A DNA stretch of 32,593 nt from Methanobacteriota archaeon (GCA_002715545.1 PAZI01000059.1:1-32593); one strand, 5' to 3'; positions 1 to 8,784 are shown, counted from the first letter of the stretch. The notes: generated by a model not told the origin, from the sequence alone. Made by a program: numbers and translations.

Positions 1-789
1 ACCGACCTCAAGTCGATCGCGACCAGTAGTCAAGGCGGTGGCGGCCAACCGATCGAGGTGCCGCAGGTCTCTGTTGTCAGTTCCATGGGTGGGGGCAGTT
101 TTGGCCAAGGTGGAATGGGCGGCGGCATGGGCGGCGGCATGGGTGGCGGCATGGGCGGCGGCATGGGCGGCGGCATGGGCGGTTTTGGTGGCGGCGTAGG
201 TGGTGGTCAGGGCGGTGGCGCTTCCTTAGGTGGTCTCCTAGGTGGTCTAGGTGGCGGAGCCATTTCTGCGGCGCAGAATTACCAGACCACTACGATGCCT
301 TTTGGTACCACTCTCGACGTGATTCCTTATGTTGCCTCCGATGGCTATACGATCCATCTGACCGTGATTCCGAAGATCACTGAGTTCTTGGGATACGAGG
401 ATGCTCCTTTCCAGAATCAGGTGATAGCTGGCGTCGGCAACACTGTTTCCGCGGCGCTACAGCAACCGTTGGCGCTTCCGAGCATTCGCGTGCGTTATAT
501 AACTTCTTCGGTGCATGTTTGGGACGGCCAGACGTTGGTGCTTGGGGGGTTGATTGCCGAGAACGTTGTTAAGGTGAAGGACAAGGTGCCGATGCTCGGT
601 GACGTGCCGTTTATCGGTAGATTGTTTCGTAGCGAGCGTTCTGCCACTGAGAAGAAAAACCTCATGATTTTTGTAAGCCCGCGCATTATTGATCCTGCGG
701 GTAACCCGGTTCACACTGAGACGGACTGGCCCTATAACCCGAACAACATCCCGGGACAGGCTCCGGTTCTTGATCAGGCCGGGAACTGA
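1..789 (+). CDS. Type II-like secretin, C-terminal part (5' end outside window)
   Basis: The frame is open from base 1, so this is the last 262 codons of a larger gene and the GTG at 58 is not a real start. Secretins form the outer-membrane gate of type II secretion and type IV pilus systems. The C-terminal secretin hallmarks are all present: 'GTTLDVIPYV', 'IHLTVIPKI', 'VWDGQTLVLGGLI', 'DKVPMLGDVPFIGRLFRS' and 'NLMIFVSPRII'. A Gly/Met-rich stretch (GGMG units, 109-180) followed by more Gly-rich sequence precedes the domain; a spacer of this kind is unusual for a secretin. The protein ends in a Pro/Asn-rich tail. The next gene follows after 15 nt. It could be GspD-like or PilQ-like; the N-domains that would decide this lie outside the window, so I give no symbol. 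Confidence 0.9.
   Translation, partial: TDLKSIATSSQGGGGQPIEVPQVSVVSSMGGGSFGQGGMGGGMGGGMGGGMGGGMGGGMGGFGGGVGGGQGGGASLGGLLGGLGGGAISAAQNYQTTTMPFGTTLDVIPYVASDGYTIHLTVIPKITEFLGYEDAPFQNQVIAGVGNTVSAALQQPLALPSIRVRYITSSVHVWDGQTLVLGGLIAENVVKVKDKVPMLGDVPFIGRLFRSERSATEKKNLMIFVSPRIIDPAGNPVHTETDWPYNPNNIPGQAPVLDQAGN
109..180 (+). repeat. 12-bp tandem repeat encoding GGMG units
   Basis: Six consecutive units of the form GGCGGCATGGGC lie in frame. The first is GGTGGAATGGGC and the third has a T at its last position. They encode a Gly/Met-rich linker in the secretin. The near-identical units make copy number prone to slippage by whole codons, which would change linker length without breaking the frame. Confidence 0.95.
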
Positions 790-792
790 CCG

Positions 793-798
793 GTGAGG
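793..798 (+). promoter_or_regulatory. Shine-Dalgarno supporting a TTG start at 805
   Basis: GTGAGG ends 6 nt before the TTG at 805, a good spacing. The alternative ATG at 826 would start at 'MRLLIIDG', closer to the usual family N-terminus, but has only a poorly spaced GAGAAG in front of it. Both starts keep the catalytic domain, so the choice matters little for function. Confidence 0.45.
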
Positions 799-804
799 TA
801 ACCG

Positions 805-1701
805 TTGGCGGCTAACGAGAAGCAGATGCGACTTTTGATCATAGACGGGCACGCGTTCGCCTACAGGGCGTTTTATGCCATCCGTGGATTATTGTCGCCG
901 TCCGGCCAGCCGACCAATGCTATTTACGGTTTTATCAACATGCTGACCAAGCTTGAAGCGCAGGTGCTGCCAACCCACGCTGTGGTGGTTTGGGACGGTG
1001 GTCTTGACGAAGAAAGGGTCGAGAAGTTGGTCGATTACAAGGCGCAGCGTGACCCGATGCCGGACGACATGGAGTTACAGCTTGACGGAATGGTCAAATA
1101 CCTCGAGGCCGCCGGTTGGGCGAGCGTCTGCGACGAGGGTGTTGAGGCGGACGACCGCATCGGTCAATTAGCCAAGCGTGCCGAAGGAGAGGGGATAGAG
1201 GTGGTGATTGCCAGCTCTGACAAGGATTTTCTGCAGTTGATTAACGATCGAGTTAAGATGCTCAACCCGGCCGACAAGTCTGGCGAGCCGATAGATGCTG
1301 CGGCGGTGGTGGCTAAGACTGGTGTGAGGCCCGAACAGATTGTCGATTGGCTTAGCCTCGTTGGCGATACAGCCGACAACATATCCGGTGTGCCGGGTGT
1401 AGGAATTAAGACCGCAGCGGCGCTGCTCAAAGAGTTCGGAAGTTTAGACGCGGTTTATGAGCACTTAGATAATGTTAAACGCGACAAGTTGCGGAATGCT
1501 TTGGTTACAGCTGAGCCGGATGTCCGTCGTAATCAGTCACTTGTTGCGCTAAAGCTGAATTTGCCGGGCGAGCCGGAACTAGCTGACCTACGTCGAGGGT
1601 TTCAAGACTCTGCCAAGTTGGAAGAGCTATACGAGGCATGGGGCTTTAACACACTCTTGAATAATTTGCGGGAGGCTCGTCAGGGCGCCCTGTTTGGATG
1701 A
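805..1701 (+). CDS. Stand-alone 5'-3' exonuclease / flap endonuclease (PolA N-domain type)
   Basis: A 298-residue protein matching the 5' nuclease domain of DNA polymerase I, without the 3'-5' exonuclease or polymerase domains. The family removes RNA primers and 5' flaps during replication and repair using two metal ions held by clustered Asp residues. Visible motifs in order are 'IIDGHAFAYRAFYAI' (D14), 'YKAQRDPMPDD', 'EADDRIGQLA', 'SSDKDFLQL' and the helix-hairpin-helix region 'VGDTADNISGVPGVGIKTA'. The last six residues, QGALFG, resemble a beta-clamp-binding pentapeptide (QxxLF). The TTG start follows the secretin by 15 nt. The stop overlaps the next gene's ATG (ATGA at 1698-1701), which implies translational coupling. 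A cytoplasmic DNA enzyme inside a run of export genes is odd. Identity is secure; the cellular role beyond the enzyme activity is inference. Confidence 0.93.
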   Translation: MAANEKQMRLLIIDGHAFAYRAFYAIRGLLSPSGQPTNAIYGFINMLTKLEAQVLPTHAVVVWDGGLDEERVEKLVDYKAQRDPMPDDMELQLDGMVKYLEAAGWASVCDEGVEADDRIGQLAKRAEGEGIEVVIASSDKDFLQLINDRVKMLNPADKSGEPIDAAAVVAKTGVRPEQIVDWLSLVGDTADNISGVPGVGIKTAAALLKEFGSLDAVYEHLDNVKRDKLRNALVTAEPDVRRNQSLVALKLNLPGEPELADLRRGFQDSAKLEELYEAWGFNTLLNNLREARQGALFG

Positions 1702-3587
1702 TGACTTTGAACGAAACGTTACAAATGATGCGCTTAACCTGTGCTTTAGGCTTGATGGCGGTAGGACTGTCCACCGCTATGGCCGATCGGCGATATGAGG
1801 CAAAGGGCACAGAGTTCGACATCACTGGAAAGATTATTGGTGATCAAGTAGGAACTCGTATGGCAATGGGTTCAAATGGCGGTTACCTTGTTTGGCAGGA
1901 CAACGCAACAGACGAATTCGGTCTGGGTATCAGCGCACTAAGAATAGATTTGACAGGTAATCCTGTAGGGGCTCCGGTACGCATCAATAGTTCAATAATC
2001 GGTGACCAAGAGCAACCTCGTGTAGGACTTTTAAAAAATGGTGGAGCCATTTTTGTCTGGGAAGGGGGGGCAAGCGGTTTTCACCGTGTGCATTATAGAG
2101 TTACTAATCAGGAAGGTCTTTTCATTATGAAAGATCGATTTGTTACAAGTTCCAAATCTGGTGAGCAATTGGAACCAGCTGTTGCTGTTTTAAAAAACGG
2201 TCGATCGGTAATTGTTTGGACTGATTATCTAAACGATGGTAGTTTTAAGGGTGTATCCGGGCGGGTCGTAAGTTCAGACGGAGAATCGTTGGGTGAGCCT
2301 TTTCATTTAAACAAGTTTACTCTGGGTAACCAGCATAAGGCTCAAGTTGTTGCAATGCCAGATGGCCGATTTGCGGCTGCGTGGATTTCCGACCAGCAAC
2401 AAAATCAGAGATCAATCGATGTCATACTTCGTATCTTCTCTGCTAATGGACAGCCGGTTACTGAAGAGACAATTGTTAGCCCTCTTGGGATCAGCTCAAA
2501 TCCGACATTAACTGTTTCTGGGCAAAGTATAGTAGTTGCTTGGGAGCAGTTAGATCTAGAGCAAAAGGTAAATCGTTGGGACATTGGTACTAGGAGTTTT
2601 GATTTCAATTTAAAACCTTTGTCAGAGTCCATCTTTGCCAATTTGAACAGGAAAGGAGACCAATATGAGCCTCAATTGAATGGTGGTGTTGATGGTGCCA
2701 TGTTAGTTTGGACAAGCTTAGGTCAGGACAAATCCCGTGAAGCTATCATGGGTCGATTTGTCAATTCCACTGGCAATTTTGTCGGTGGTGAGATTCGAGT
2801 TAACACAAAACAGGAATTGGCGCAGATGCAGCCAACCCTTTCTTCAACCGGCCAAGGTGAATTCTTGGTGGCTTGGTCTACGCCTAATATTGGAGAAGCA
2901 GGATTTGACATTGTGGGACAGAGATATTCGGAAGCTGATAATTCCCCAGTTTTGTTGCCGGGTATTTCGGTGGTATATGTTAATCCCGTCAGCCAAACGG
3001 AGTTGTTGGTTTCTTGGCCAGCTGTCAAGGGGTTGGATGTAGAGCATTATGAGGTTTATTTTGATGGTCTTAAAACACCTAAGTTTATATCCAATACCCA
3101 TGTGGTTTGGCCAGGGCTACGTCCTGGAAGTGAATATTCGTTTAAAATTGCTTATAAACTGAAGAATGGCTTGCGTTCTGAATTGTCACAGGTTGCTTTT
3201 AGCAAGACATGGGGCCACGATTACAATGGCGACGGCATGCCAGATGACTGGCAAAGGCAATATTTTGGCGATGTGGCGTCTAATTGGCCTGCACCCCATG
3301 TAGACAGCGATGCAGATGGAGCAAGCAATGCTGATGAATTTGCTGCAGGCACGAATCCATCAGATAAATCAGATAGCTTAAATGTTAGCATCACCAATTT
3401 GGAGAGAGGACGGCGAATGGAATGGGATGCAAAGCTTGGGAGCATTTATCAACTACAGGAAACCTCTCAATTGGAAAGCGGTTGGGTTAACGTGGATGAG
3501 CCTGTTTTGGCAATTGAATCTCGAGTAGGGATAACATTAGAGTCGGTTAAAAAGATGAAATTTTATCGGATCAAGAAGATTCGTTAA
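1698..3587 (+). CDS. Exported seven-repeat (propeller-like) protein with FN3 and Ca-loop domains
   Basis: Product not recognised by name. The start at 1698 overlaps the exonuclease stop by 4 nt; an ATG at 1725 would give a more typical signal peptide ('MMRLTCALGL', cleavage near 'AMA-DRR'). About residues 45-415 hold seven copies of a unit of roughly 50 residues, each with a strand like 'GGYLVW', 'GRSVIVW' or 'GEFLVAW'. This suggests a seven-bladed propeller. A fibronectin type III-like domain follows (about 421-502), then two acidic Ca-binding-type loops, 'DYNGDGMPDDW' (from D508) and 'DSDADGASNADEF' (from D536), as in TSP3/dockerin-like linkers. The last 70 residues form the C-terminal domain shared with three neighbours ('YQLQETSQL' to 'FYRIKKIR'). 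Likely extracellular or surface-bound, possibly for binding. There is a G7 run at 2064-2070. Confidence 0.85.
   Translation: MMTLNETLQMMRLTCALGLMAVGLSTAMADRRYEAKGTEFDITGKIIGDQVGTRMAMGSNGGYLVWQDNATDEFGLGISALRIDLTGNPVGAPVRINSSIIGDQEQPRVGLLKNGGAIFVWEGGASGFHRVHYRVTNQEGLFIMKDRFVTSSKSGEQLEPAVAVLKNGRSVIVWTDYLNDGSFKGVSGRVVSSDGESLGEPFHLNKFTLGNQHKAQVVAMPDGRFAAAWISDQQQNQRSIDVILRIFSANGQPVTEETIVSPLGISSNPTLTVSGQSIVVAWEQLDLEQKVNRWDIGTRSFDFNLKPLSESIFANLNRKGDQYEPQLNGGVDGAMLVWTSLGQDKSREAIMGRFVNSTGNFVGGEIRVNTKQELAQMQPTLSSTGQGEFLVAWSTPNIGEAGFDIVGQRYSEADNSPVLLPGISVVYVNPVSQTELLVSWPAVKGLDVEHYEVYFDGLKTPKFISNTHVVWPGLRPGSEYSFKIAYKLKNGLRSELSQVAFSKTWGHDYNGDGMPDDWQRQYFGDVASNWPAPHVDSDADGASNADEFAAGTNPSDKSDSLNVSITNLERGRRMEWDAKLGSIYQLQETSQLESGWVNVDEPVLAIESRVGITLESVKKMKFYRIKKIR
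1800..2940 (+). repeat. Seven-fold protein repeat, W-ending strand motif
   Basis: Seven units in the 1698 gene each carry a Gly-led hydrophobic strand ending in Trp: GGYLVW, GGAIFVW, GRSVIVW, GRFAAAW, GQSIVVAW, GAMLVW and GEFLVAW. Several are followed by a strand ending in a 'G(R/Q)-(F/R)' element and a 'G..VG' turn. Similar units occur in some large exported bacterial proteins. Boundaries are approximate because the units are diverged. Confidence 0.7.
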
Positions 3588-3591
3588 GCAT

Positions 3592-5667
3592 ATGTTTGAT
3601 TCAACAAAAAGGGCGGTTTCGATTTTGGGCATATTCCTGATGGGCATGCCTTTGGCCAAGGCCTTTACCTTGGCAGATGGTAGCGCGGGAGGGTTGAGTC
3701 AAACCATTGTCAATAATCTTGGTGAGGAATATCGCTGGAATTCACCAGTACTTACCTATTCCTACGATGAATCATTTTTAAGCTATTTTGGTTCAAATGG
3801 CGTCGTGGCTGTTGAAAAGGCATTCGAGCTTCTCAACTCCATTCCGCCAGCTTCAACAATTAAGACGAACTACCCGCCATCGAGTTCTGATGAGAAAAAT
3901 TTATGGAATTATCCTACCCGCCCAGACCGGCTGCATGCTCGGGCATATAATGACCGGGTATTAGATATTAAGTCCTATGCTTTAGCGCAGCTATTTAGTT
4001 TTATGGGATTGGGTAGCCCGGAAGACACTGCATATCAACTAGAGTTTGGTTCAGTTGCCCTGCGCAATTGGGATCCGATCAGTAATGGTCCCAGCAAGTA
4101 TGTTAACGGATCGCTGCTTTCGTGGGTTGTCTTGGGCGGGACAAATGCGCTTCCTTTTCCAATTGATGTAACCAGGCCGGTTCGTACGCTTGCCGGTTCA
4201 TCTTATAATCGTAACCCTCGTTTATCTGAAGGGAAGTACGTTGTCGCGCCAACCCGCGATGATATTGGTGGTTACAGGTATCTTTATCGTAAAGACAACT
4301 TTAATATCGAGGGATTACCTCCGTTTACTTATCAAATAGTGACCAACCAACCGGATCTAACAAATCCGGCGATCTTTAGTGTCGACTTACGCTGGTTTAG
4401 CAAGGAATCAAAGACAAATACCCCGGCTTCTTTCAAACAGTTCGTCCTGACTAACCAATGGTGGGGGCCGGTCTACACTAATTTGAATATTCCACCATTG
4501 TTGGTTTTAAAGACAAATATCAGCTGGAGTATGGGTTGGACGACCAATGTAACTCCCTATCTGACAAATTTCCCTTGGACACCCGTAGGGCAGCCTGCAA
4601 CGCTCGTATATTTAACAAACAAATATCGCACTTTTAAGCCCAGCTACGATTATATTTTCGGCAATGTGATTACCAATATTTATGTGCCAGCAGAAGATTC
4701 AAGAGTGCTGTATCGATCATGGGAGGTGGTTCCAAAGGCGCCTCTTTGGAGTGTCGTTGGAGCGGTCCCAACCACTACCAACTACACGACCACAGTGCTT
4801 AATGATAAATATCCGCACGGTGAAATTATTATCTTACCAACTACTAATGTGGTCGGCTATCATTTCACGGAAATGCAATTTCAAGAGGTCAACACTCTAA
4901 CCAATGTCCTGACGCCAACAAACAATCTTGCGAATCCAGGTGGAGTCCTTCCGGGACAGGGCGGTGGTTTGGGTGCCGGTGGCGCAGCTATTACTAATTT
5001 CGTTGGAGTGATGGAGGATGAAGTTTGGCAAAGCACCAACCATGCTTATCTTGCCTATCCAATAGTTTTGCAGACAAACGCTCTGCTAGTGGGTGGCGTT
5101 GACAAGGTTCGATATGTTCGGGTTCAAGGCGACTCTTTGGTTACAACAAACTATTCACCCAGTCGGTTTCTTAAGGAGTACAAATTTCCAGATCTTGAAA
5201 AACAAACATTCACCTATGTCATACCCAACTCTGCAGTTGGTCTTACCAATGCGGCTTTGCCATCTTTTCAATATGAGGTAGATTATGTTACTGATGGAAT
5301 TCGCAAAACTGGCAAATTTATTAAATTTTTCACAACTCCCGATATTATGATAACGGCACTTAATGGACCATCCACTTTGACTTCAGCCTATGTTCCACCG
5401 GTGACTGTAAATAATAACGCGATCAACGGTATGTGGACACAGAATTTATATGGTCCAGGGGTTGTTCAAACTTCAGGTAATATGGTGATTGCCTTTAACA
5501 AAATTGGGATTCATTGGGACTTGAACCCGACTTTCTTTTTAAATGAGGAAAATCAGCTTCCTGGTTGGGTCTGGGGTCATTTCGATGGAACGACAGAAGA
5601 ACCTATGTTGTTCCCAAACAGTCAAACTATATCAGATTTAGAACGTCAAATTTATGGAAATGACTAA
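3592..5667 (+). CDS. Exported TN-rich protein of unknown function
   Basis: A 691-residue secreted protein with a clear signal peptide (cleavage near 'AKA-FT', residue 24). No named domain is recognised. The N-terminal part, 'RWNSPVLTYSYDESFLSYFG' followed by 'AVEKAFELLNS' and later 'DDIGGYRYLY', resembles from memory unnamed large exported proteins of Verrucomicrobiota. The segment spaced like a matrixin fold lacks any HExxH, so I do not call it a peptidase. Thr-Asn dipeptides are very frequent, about 21 by my count. A Gly-rich linker sits near residues 447-465. It lacks the C-terminal domain shared by the flanking exported proteins, which hints at a different fate or a partner role. It starts 4 nt after the previous stop and overlaps the next gene by 14 nt. 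No strong Shine-Dalgarno is seen, so translational coupling is likely. Confidence 0.85.
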   Translation: MFDSTKRAVSILGIFLMGMPLAKAFTLADGSAGGLSQTIVNNLGEEYRWNSPVLTYSYDESFLSYFGSNGVVAVEKAFELLNSIPPASTIKTNYPPSSSDEKNLWNYPTRPDRLHARAYNDRVLDIKSYALAQLFSFMGLGSPEDTAYQLEFGSVALRNWDPISNGPSKYVNGSLLSWVVLGGTNALPFPIDVTRPVRTLAGSSYNRNPRLSEGKYVVAPTRDDIGGYRYLYRKDNFNIEGLPPFTYQIVTNQPDLTNPAIFSVDLRWFSKESKTNTPASFKQFVLTNQWWGPVYTNLNIPPLLVLKTNISWSMGWTTNVTPYLTNFPWTPVGQPATLVYLTNKYRTFKPSYDYIFGNVITNIYVPAEDSRVLYRSWEVVPKAPLWSVVGAVPTTTNYTTTVLNDKYPHGEIIILPTTNVVGYHFTEMQFQEVNTLTNVLTPTNNLANPGGVLPGQGGGLGAGGAAITNFVGVMEDEVWQSTNHAYLAYPIVLQTNALLVGGVDKVRYVRVQGDSLVTTNYSPSRFLKEYKFPDLEKQTFTYVIPNSAVGLTNAALPSFQYEVDYVTDGIRKTGKFIKFFTTPDIMITALNGPSTLTSAYVPPVTVNNNAINGMWTQNLYGPGVVQTSGNMVIAFNKIGIHWDLNPTFFLNEENQLPGWVWGHFDGTTEEPMLFPNSQTISDLERQIYGND

Positions 5668-8600
5668 AACCAACTGCAACAAGTTATATAAAAGATTATT
5701 GTTGCTGGTAACGATTGGTGCAGGGCCAACTGTCTTTTCAGATGATTCAGTATTTACTAACAATAACGCCATAACCAATAAGCTATTGTCCGTAGAGAGT
5801 TTTATAAATAATGGAAAATTTTATATTAATCTTGATGATGGGGTTGAGTATAATTTCTTTAACTTAAAGAAATTTGTGAATTCAGGTCATTTTGAGTTTA
5901 ATCAGGACTTGGTCGTTCAGGACACCGTTCCGGCAGCTGTTGGTTCTCTTACTCCTGAGGTGGCGCCATTGGATTTGTTTGAAAATAAGGTTGGTGGTCA
6001 GATTGTTGCGGATAGGGAGGAGACTGATTTCGGATATGTTGCGATATCAGCAAGGCAAATTAAGAACCAAGGAACAATTGTTGCCACCAATTCTAACTCG
6101 ATAATATTAAGAGGCGAAAACATAGATCTTTCTCGAGGCGTATTGAATATTAAAACGGGAAGTGATTTTGAAGCGGGGTTGAACGCGGTTGGCGAGCCCA
6201 GATATATTGGCAATGTTGGGAATTATTTGGAGAAGAGACAGGGTGGCTCTGTTTCTACCCATTGGGGCTTACAGGATGTATATTGGGGGAATGGAACTGC
6301 GAGTGTAGCAGGAGGTTCTGGTACTTATGCAGTTGGCACCGATACAGGAGTTGAATTGGTGTCGCCCAGCTTTTCGGCTGTTGAATTGGTGACTCCAAAG
6401 AATTTGATTTATAACAATTATCATCTTTATGAAGAGCCCATGAGGATAAAGTATCCAATGGATTATTTTGGATCTTATTATCAATGGGGTATTGGTGGTG
6501 CATCTGGCTTCTCAAGGAGAATTGATAGGCAAGGGGATGTATTTAAACCTCATGTTAACTTTTCTAGAGCATTTTTTGGTAGTGGTGATAATCCTGAAGA
6601 GCATTGGTATGCGCAGGGTATCTTTATTTATAATCGAAATGATTCAGTAGTTGTTACCCCGAGGGTAGCAATGGATGATAACAGATATCTTGGAATTTAC
6701 GGTCCGCTTGATAGTAGCGTTTTGGAGATTAAGACAAGTGTTACCAATAGAATTGAAGAAATCAATGAGACATCCACAATCTATTTGCTCTCTGAGTTGG
6801 GCAATGTATTTCAAGTTGCCACATTGCTCACCAATATTCAGCAAACTGTTGCAAGGCCGACTTGGGTTCCTTCTACTATGGTCGTATCAAGGAATATTAA
6901 TGGTGAATTTGATTCTGGATTGACTGTTAATAGTTCAATTGAGGCATACCCATTTAATGGTGTTTTTGGTCGCGGATTTAATGAAAGTGTGTCGGTCAAC
7001 TGGACCACCTACGGTTTTCAGTTCACCAATGTTCTTTCCCGGGCTGAGTTAACAACAGAAACAACGGTTGATATCGGAACAAATAAGGATCCCTTTGGTA
7101 AGGAAATTCAGCAAACTCAGCCAGGCTCTGTTGTTATAGAAGCGAATGATTTGAATCTGGAAGCCGCAAAGATCAGGGCCGAGGGAAATCTCAAAATCAA
7201 GGCAGGCAATTTAATATCCAGTAAAAATGCTATATTAGATTGTCAAAACATTTCACTGGATATTGGTTCGACGGGTCGTTTGCTTGTTATTGAGGACCTT
7301 GTTGAGGATGAAGTTTATCGTTTTGGTGGCCATCTGGAGTTATACGAGGCTGCATGGGATGAAACATGGAAGGAAATTAGATTTAATAATGAGGGTGAAC
7401 CTGAGGAGGTCACGATACCCTATCACTATAAGACACTGTATGTGGATTTGGATGCTAGCATGACAAACCAGGTTCTTGTCCAATCATTGAGGTTGCGTGG
7501 TGATGATGTCATTATTAGGGATAAAATTCGATTGGCTGGGGAAATTGCTATTCGTTCAAGCAGTATCACATTTGACGATGATTTTGAGGTGATGCAAAAT
7601 TCAAATAAAACGTTCAAATGGGACAATAGTATCGCTGATGGTGTTATTTCTATTACAAACAATGCAGCTTTTACCATACCGGGAGATGTTATTATGGGAA
7701 CTCCTGAAAACCCTTATGAAATTTTTACTAATACAGGAACTAATACCACCCAAAATTTAACGATTTATTCGAAAAAATTTAATAACCTGGGAGGAATGCG
7801 CATTAATGGATCTATGTCTTTGAGTTCAAAGTATATCAATGCCAGTGATTCGGTATTGGATGTAAGTGATAATGTGCAAATAAGCGGTGATTCGTTCAAA
7901 TTGAGGAACAGTACCAATATGGTTGGAGGCATTCTCAGTCTTGAATTGTCTAACTTGTTGGTTGATGGGGGAAGTGGCAGCACTAATTTCTTTTATGTGG
8001 GTAATGGGATTCTGTCTGAGGCTGAGTCGAACAGTGGAAAACTATTGAGCACACAATTTTTTATTAAGGCGGATTCTTATAAGTCGGTTCCAATTCTTTG
8101 GAATTCATCCGAGGACAAGGGCCCGGTGCATGGTGGTTTCATTGATAATCGTGCTGTTGGTTTGCTTTCGCTGACCAATGCTTATCTTGGTGTATTTGAT
8201 TTTCACAATACATCAAAATCGAAGAAAGCTATGTACATTGATAAGTTGGTTTTTGAGGGATTGACTGAGGACGCTCTTTTGACCAACAAGTTGGATCAGT
8301 TAAATATAAAAGATGGTATGACAGTTTATTTTGCGGCATCCAACCTTCCTGAAGAGAAGTTGGACGGGATGAGAGGAGGGAAATTAAGGTGGGTTAACGA
8401 TTATGCCGGCCAGTATAGCTCAATGCCCATTTATTTGCCCGGTTCAGGTGAAAGTGTTAATGTCAATAGGGCGCATAGGAGAAGTAAAATATTTGATACT
8501 GACATGGATGGGGTTGCTAATGGTTTTGATCCAACTCCTTATGGTGATGGTCTTCCAAAGTTGTCAGCTGAAGGAAGATTGATTCAATGGTTGGGTGTTC

Positions 8601-8782
8601 CTAGAAAGACTTACAGAATTGAATATACTCAAAAACTAGGTGATCAAACGAATTGGAAGATTCTGGGTTTGATTAAGAATGACAAGACGGTTTTTGATTC
8701 CGTTAGCTATCGTCTACCAAAGTCTGTTATTGCTTCTGGCAAAGGAATGGAGACCGTATACATTCGCGTTTCGTATAATTAG
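5654..8782 (+). CDS. Large exported protein, haemagglutinin-like beta-helix candidate
   Basis: A 1042-residue secreted protein. The ATG at 5654 lies inside the previous gene; an ATG two codons later (5660) is equally possible. Both give a basic N-terminus and hydrophobic stretch with cleavage near 'VFS-DD'. The N-terminal third has filamentous-haemagglutinin-like phrasing, for example 'FVNSGHFEFNQDL', 'IKNQGTIVATNSNSIIL' and 'GENIDLSRGVLNIKTGS', which suggests a right-handed beta-helix. The same style recurs at about residues 490-550 and 690-800. Near residue 948 there is a TSP3-like loop, 'DTDMDGVANGFDPTPYG', and then the C-terminal domain shared with neighbours ('YRIEYTQKLGDQTNWKIL'). No TpsB-type transporter gene is in view, so a two-partner system is not supported. 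TN dipeptides are again frequent. The next gene starts 2 nt after the stop. The beta-helix call is inference from repeat style. Confidence 0.82.
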   Translation: MEMTKTNCNKLYKRLLLLVTIGAGPTVFSDDSVFTNNNAITNKLLSVESFINNGKFYINLDDGVEYNFFNLKKFVNSGHFEFNQDLVVQDTVPAAVGSLTPEVAPLDLFENKVGGQIVADREETDFGYVAISARQIKNQGTIVATNSNSIILRGENIDLSRGVLNIKTGSDFEAGLNAVGEPRYIGNVGNYLEKRQGGSVSTHWGLQDVYWGNGTASVAGGSGTYAVGTDTGVELVSPSFSAVELVTPKNLIYNNYHLYEEPMRIKYPMDYFGSYYQWGIGGASGFSRRIDRQGDVFKPHVNFSRAFFGSGDNPEEHWYAQGIFIYNRNDSVVVTPRVAMDDNRYLGIYGPLDSSVLEIKTSVTNRIEEINETSTIYLLSELGNVFQVATLLTNIQQTVARPTWVPSTMVVSRNINGEFDSGLTVNSSIEAYPFNGVFGRGFNESVSVNWTTYGFQFTNVLSRAELTTETTVDIGTNKDPFGKEIQQTQPGSVVIEANDLNLEAAKIRAEGNLKIKAGNLISSKNAILDCQNISLDIGSTGRLLVIEDLVEDEVYRFGGHLELYEAAWDETWKEIRFNNEGEPEEVTIPYHYKTLYVDLDASMTNQVLVQSLRLRGDDVIIRDKIRLAGEIAIRSSSITFDDDFEVMQNSNKTFKWDNSIADGVISITNNAAFTIPGDVIMGTPENPYEIFTNTGTNTTQNLTIYSKKFNNLGGMRINGSMSLSSKYINASDSVLDVSDNVQISGDSFKLRNSTNMVGGILSLELSNLLVDGGSGSTNFFYVGNGILSEAESNSGKLLSTQFFIKADSYKSVPILWNSSEDKGPVHGGFIDNRAVGLLSLTNAYLGVFDFHNTSKSKKAMYIDKLVFEGLTEDALLTNKLDQLNIKDGMTVYFAASNLPEEKLDGMRGGKLRWVNDYAGQYSSMPIYLPGSGESVNVNRAHRRSKIFDTDMDGVANGFDPTPYGDGLPKLSAEGRLIQWLGVPRKTYRIEYTQKLGDQTNWKILGLIKNDKTVFDSVSYRLPKSVIASGKGMETVYIRVSYN

Positions 8783-8784
8783 AG

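Noticed and set aside
58..60. GTG at 58 as the start of the secretin gene
   Set aside because: The frame is open to base 1 and the encoded part is only the C-terminal end of a secretin, so the gene begins upstream of the window.
457..852. Minus-strand open frame of 131 codons across the secretin end and exonuclease start
   Set aside because: It is antisense to two well-supported genes, has no recognisable motif and has His/Arg/Leu-rich shadow composition.
3700..4100. Matrixin-like metallopeptidase in the N-terminal part of the 3592 protein
   Set aside because: The spacing of hydrophobic segments is suggestive, but no HExxH or other zinc-binding motif is present.
5654..8782. Two-partner secretion exoprotein (TpsA)
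   Set aside because: The haemagglutinin-like style is present, but there is no clear TPS N-terminal domain and no TpsB-like gene beside it.
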